Under the pieces are notes generated by a model, which worked only from the letters and a program-made list of their open reading frames with translations, was not told where the DNA came from and searched no databases. This document shows positions 3,941 through 6,451 of a DNA stretch of 6,451 nt, in pieces. Every line of letters starts with the position of its first letter. Position 1 is the stretch's first letter. The DNA comes from an uncultured Eggerthella sp. (GTDB lineage: Bacteria; Actinomycetota; Coriobacteriia; Coriobacteriales; Eggerthellaceae). The position numbers and the translations under genes are program-made. The DNA lies in the NCBI GenBank assembly GCA_900548955.1, contig URMQ01000095.1:1-6451 (forward strand), in the 5' to 3' direction.

Positions 3941-5383
3941 CTACCTTATTAAAGAAAGAACTCCTAAGAGAATCGTTAAGGCTAAAGGCGCTCCTATTCC
4001 GAATATCAATAATCGCAGCGGGAAATTCAAGTGCTGCAATTTCGGAACTTTCGAAAACAGTATTCGCTTATCAAGGAATACGTAGGTAAGACTAGTCCAT
4101 AGTAAAGGAACATAAATGCCATAGGCTGCCACACGAAACCATAGAGGATAGGATGCAGCTGTTGGGTCGGTAGGATTCAACGCCAGCGAAAAAGCTGCTG
4201 CAAGAACAATCAGCCAAAGAAGAACAAGAATCACATTCCAAGCAATTCCCAAACCCAAAGGGATGGAGGCTATAAACTTTGATAGAGCTGAGGGTTTTTC
4301 TAGCAAAAACGAAGACCAGGCGTGACGATGCTTAAAAGTATTCTGCACACCCTGATACAGAGCATCATTGTAAGAAAGATTGCTGCTAGAAAAGCTGTTG
4401 CAAGCACTTCCTTTATCCTTAACTACATCGGAATCACTTGAACTAGATGTATTTGTTAAAACGACAAAACCTAAAGCAGCACATGCCTGCATAAATGCCT
4501 GCTTTAAAGATGCAACTGTAGCAAAGCGATCCGCAGGATCAAATGAGCAAGCCCGTTCGATAATAGCTCTCAATTCCTCAGGTATTCGTGTATCGGCGAA
4601 GTTCGCTCGACGAGCTTGAGCATCAGCTGTTTGTTCCGTCAAGCAATAGTACAAAAGCATACCTAGCGCATACACGTCACTGCGCATATCAGTTTGTCCG
4701 TAGCCAAACTGCTCTGGAGGTGCATACTCCCGCGTTCCAAAACGAACCGTATCCCTATCAAGATCCTCACGATATTCTCGTGCTATTCCAAAATCAATCA
4801 AAACAAGTCGATCAAATGACAAGATTATATTCGCAGGTTTAAGATCTCTATGAATAATGGGAGGATTAAACGACTCGTGGAGTTCTTGAACTGCATCGCA
4901 TATATGAGGAAATATTCGCGCTGCAAGGGCAACAGAAGGATCACTTCGATACACCAATTCCTGCAGCGTTTCGCCCTGAACGAACTCAATCACTACAACA
5001 AGCTTATCTTTGAGTTCATAGCATTCATAAACATGCGGCAAGTGTTTAAAAGAAAAACCAGTCTGTTCTGCGCGAGACAAATCAAGATATATTTTTCCTA
5101 AACCAGCATCTTTGTCTAAATACTTGCGAATATAAGGACCATTACACAAGCCCTCTTTGGTAGGTAAATAAACTTTCTGCGTTGTTTCGAATTCTGATTC
5201 TTTAAGAGTTGCTTGAACAATATAGGAATTATCTTTTTCTATAAGTGATAAAAAAGATGCGAGTTCGTCCTCAGAAGAACAATTTCGATCAGCAGAAAAA
5301 CCCTGCGTCTCCTTTGACGCAGGGTTTTGCGAATCTAACATGCGATCAAAAGATTGATCTGAGATATGTCGTTTAGCAAACAT
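3941..5383 (-). CDS. Membrane-anchored Hanks-type serine/threonine protein kinase
   Basis: This is a 480-residue protein counted from ATG 5383. The kinase domain spans about 53-305. Likely ATP-binding Lys is K87 (PYIRKYL), the alpha-C Glu may be E106, the catalytic loop is HRDLKPANI (178-186), the metal-binding motif is DFG (197-199), and APPEQFGYG (221-229) is followed by RSDVYALG. Catalytic residues are intact. The glycine-rich loop is not: where GxGxxG belongs there is LKESEFETTQKV. A Ser-rich linker (about 311-340) precedes three hydrophobic segments (about 370-402, 414-436, 455-479), so the kinase is tethered to the membrane from its C-terminus. No extracellular PASTA-type sensor is seen. 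The HTH gene stop precedes the ATG by 3 nt (TAG TTG ATG), suggesting translational coupling. TTG at 5386 is an alternative start. A terminator-like hairpin lies inside its early codons. Confidence 0.92.
   Translation of the reverse strand: MFAKRHISDQSFDRMLDSQNPASKETQGFSADRNCSSEDELASFLSLIEKDNSYIVQATLKESEFETTQKVYLPTKEGLCNGPYIRKYLDKDAGLGKIYLDLSRAEQTGFSFKHLPHVYECYELKDKLVVVIEFVQGETLQELVYRSDPSVALAARIFPHICDAVQELHESFNPPIIHRDLKPANIILSFDRLVLIDFGIAREYREDLDRDTVRFGTREYAPPEQFGYGQTDMRSDVYALGMLLYYCLTEQTADAQARRANFADTRIPEELRAIIERACSFDPADRFATVASLKQAFMQACAALGFVVLTNTSSSSDSDVVKDKGSACNSFSSSNLSYNDALYQGVQNTFKHRHAWSSFLLEKPSALSKFIASIPLGLGIAWNVILVLLWLIVLAAAFSLALNPTDPTAASYPLWFRVAAYGIYVPLLWTSLTYVFLDKRILFSKVPKLQHLNFPLRLLIFGIGAPLALTILLGVLSLIR
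5297..5328 (-). terminator. Terminator-like hairpin inside the kinase coding sequence
   Basis: There are perfect 13-bp arms, AAAACCCTGCGTC (5297-5309) and GACGCAGGGTTTT (5316-5328), around a 6-base loop. The core nine pairs are GC-rich. On the minus strand the stem is followed by TTTTTC, the form of an intrinsic terminator, and the loop reads AAAGGA. It covers about codons 19-30 of the kinase, about 60-90 nt after its start. It is symmetric enough to work on either strand. Confidence 0.75.
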
Positions 5384-5386
5384 CAA

Positions 5387-5806
5387 CTAACAAATAGTAT
5401 CCTCTCCAAAACGATAAAGTTCTTCGTCGGTTTTTTGGAGCGAGTACCCCTTATCAATAGAGAAAATAATAATTGCATCACGACGATTCTTGCAATAGAG
5501 TTCATTTACCCCAGCTGCCTGAAGAAGCCTATCAGTCTCTTTTAAAGAAAGATGCATGGCTAGCGCAAGCTGCAAAACTTTATCGCGTTTAGCATGGCGC
5601 TGCCCAGTAAAAATCTGATATCCAAAGGTTTCATTAAGACCTGCAGCCTTAACCACCTCGGATCGCTTAAGTCCCTTTTTCTGAAGAAGTTCTTGAAGGT
5701 ATTCAGATAAACTTCGCTGCCCTACGTCATTTTTAGAGATAAAGGACTTCGGATTAGGTGAAGCAAGTAATTCATCCAAGAGTTCTTCTGTAAGAGGTTC
5801 TTCCAT
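5387..5806 (-). CDS. XRE-type helix-turn-helix protein paired with the kinase
   Basis: This is a 139-residue protein. An acidic N-terminal segment (MEEPLTEELLDELLASPNP) precedes a helix-turn-helix of the Cro/C1 (XRE) fold at about 33-98. That domain runs SLSEYLQELLQKKGL, SEVVKAAGLNETFGYQIFTGQR, then DKVLQLALAMHLSLKETDRLLQAAG. The C-terminal part (LYCKNRRDAIIIFSIDKGYSLQKTDEELYRFGE) looks like a conserved family extension. From memory, proteins of this shape occur beside Ser/Thr kinases in Clostridia and Coriobacteriia, so it may be a kinase substrate or a regulator of the module. That role is inferred. No membrane segment is visible. The start at 5806 is chosen because the acidic N-terminus begins there. 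The frame is open 42 codons upstream, but that part is basic and unlike the family. The ribosome site is weak (AGAAAG). Confidence 0.85.
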   Translation of the reverse strand: MEEPLTEELLDELLASPNPKSFISKNDVGQRSLSEYLQELLQKKGLKRSEVVKAAGLNETFGYQIFTGQRHAKRDKVLQLALAMHLSLKETDRLLQAAGVNELYCKNRRDAIIIFSIDKGYSLQKTDEELYRFGEDTIC

Positions 5807-5909
5807 ACGTTTCTTTCTGCGATTTCGATTACGTTTAGAAACACTGTACCAAACCGTAGACTTTTTCCTATACACAGATAGTAAATGGTTTTCTGAAAAG
5901 CAGCGGGAA

Positions 5910-5939
5910 ACTTTATTTAAATGAGGCGTCATATATCAA
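5910..5939 (-). promoter_or_regulatory. Possible promoter of the HTH-kinase unit
   Basis: The minus strand reads TTGATA (plus 5934-5939), an 18-bp spacer, then TAAAGT (plus 5910-5915). It lies between the stop of the upstream gene and the HTH start and would give a leader of about 97 nt. The -10 matches only 4/6. No convincing terminator separates the upstream gene, so co-transcription with it is also possible. Confidence 0.35.
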
Positions 5940-5956
5940 TACAATCTAAGCAATTG

Positions 5957-6451
5957 CTAAGCTAGTACCCAGCTATAGGTAGCATCACTAAATAAGGAAG
6001 CGTTATATAAAACCTTTTCCATTTCACCGGAAAAATAAACTGTACCGGTTATCGAACCACCAGGAACTAAATTACCAGAACTTAAATCAGTATCCGAATT
6101 TCCATAAAAAGTTGCGGAAGTAAGAACCCCGGAAGCATCTTGACCTTCCCAATCAAACACATTAAATGCAGCCTCGGAGTCGCCATTATTTACATAGGTT
6201 ACCGAAACTGCAGTTAATGCTGATCCGTCATAATTTTCAAGGCTGCCATCGAAAGAATTTACGGTAACGGTAAGTCCATTATTGAAATCTACTGAGGTAC
6301 CTAAAGCCATATCGGTATAATTGCCTTCTGCTGAAGACGTATCTACAGAAGAAGTTGCATCACTATTTCCAGCACCATCAGTAGAGCTAACTGCAGGATT
6401 CTCTAGAGTATTGCTAGCCTCATCAATAGCCGCTGAATACATGCTCTGTGT
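5957..6451 (-). CDS. DUF4352-like surface protein, C-terminal part (N-terminus outside the window)
   Basis: The frame is open to the window edge (Thr-Gln-Ser precede the first visible Met), so the true start, and any signal peptide or lipobox, lies outside. The visible 164 residues begin with a Ser/Thr/Asn/Asp-rich linker (about 45 residues). A beta-rich domain follows: LGTSVDFNNGLTVTVNSFDG, SVTYVNNGDSEAAFNVFDWE, then LVPGGSITGTVYFSGE. This is the pattern of DUF4352 immunoglobulin-like domains of secreted or membrane-anchored proteins. Composition is extreme: one Lys, no Arg or His, and many Asp/Glu, as expected for an extracytoplasmic protein. It is upstream of and on the same strand as the HTH-kinase pair, 150 nt away. 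A role as the sensor or output of that kinase is only suggested by position. Confidence 0.75.
   Translation of the reverse strand, partial: TQSMYSAAIDEASNTLENPAVSSTDGAGNSDATSSVDTSSAEGNYTDMALGTSVDFNNGLTVTVNSFDGSLENYDGSALTAVSVTYVNNGDSEAAFNVFDWEGQDASGVLTSATFYGNSDTDLSSGNLVPGGSITGTVYFSGEMEKVLYNASLFSDATYSWVLA

Noticed and set aside
5807..5932. 42-codon N-terminal extension of the HTH protein
   Set aside because: The extension is basic, unlike the acidic start typical of the family, lacks a ribosome site, and would overlap the candidate promoter.
5946..5962. Direct repeat CTAAGC and palindrome AGCAATTGCT at the end of the DUF4352-like gene
   Set aside because: Short, AT-rich, at a stop codon, and without any matching copy or neighbouring mobile-element feature.
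1..6451. tRNA, rRNA, CRISPR array, transposase or phage integration site
   Set aside because: No cloverleaf, spaced direct repeat series, transposase-like protein or paired terminal inverted repeats were seen in any part of the window.

Overview
The window looks like a stretch of a low-GC Coriobacteriia genome (an Atopobium/Lancefieldella/Fannyhessea-like member of Atopobiaceae). The base for this is the moderately AT-rich DNA, the combination of a divergent EF-G-like GTPase with NHID and DTSGQ motifs, a trigger-factor-like protein without a PPIase domain, and an HTH plus membrane-kinase pair. This placement is an inference from protein character, not from a search.

Layout. Nearly everything is on the minus strand. 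From high to low coordinates: the C-terminal part of an acidic DUF4352-like surface protein enters from the right edge (5957-6451). Next is a two-gene unit of an XRE-type HTH protein (5387-5806) and a membrane-anchored Hanks-type Ser/Thr kinase (3941-5383), with 3 nt between the HTH stop and the kinase ATG. Then comes the conserved translation operon infC-rpmI-rplT (2460-3583), with its own promoter and a roughly 195-nt leader. A strong bidirectional terminator (2351-2378) separates that operon from a small lysine-rich plus-strand gene (2113-2340). That small gene shares a 160-bp divergent promoter region with a trigger-factor-like gene (900-1952). The last gene is an EF-G-like GTPase (49-738), cut off at residue 228. 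The outermost ~52 bases do not continue it and look like a foreign junction.

The most rewarding signals are regulatory. (1) infC has a perfect AAGGAGG Shine-Dalgarno whose proper spacing selects an AUA codon rather than the GTG that overlaps it, which fits IF3 autoregulation at non-canonical starts. (2) The infC leader holds an intrinsic terminator whose 5' arm can instead pair, over 11 bp, with an upstream segment: a classic terminator/antiterminator switch. (3) A 13-bp perfect terminator-like hairpin with a U-tract lies inside the coding sequence of the kinase, around codons 19-30. (4) A perfect 18-bp palindrome with the CRP-type TGTGA-N6-TCACA spacing lies upstream of the EF-G-like gene.

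Functionally, most genes concern protein synthesis and folding (IF3, L35, L20, EF-G-like, trigger-factor-like). The right-hand genes look like an envelope-linked signalling module (surface protein, HTH protein, membrane kinase) of unknown stimulus.
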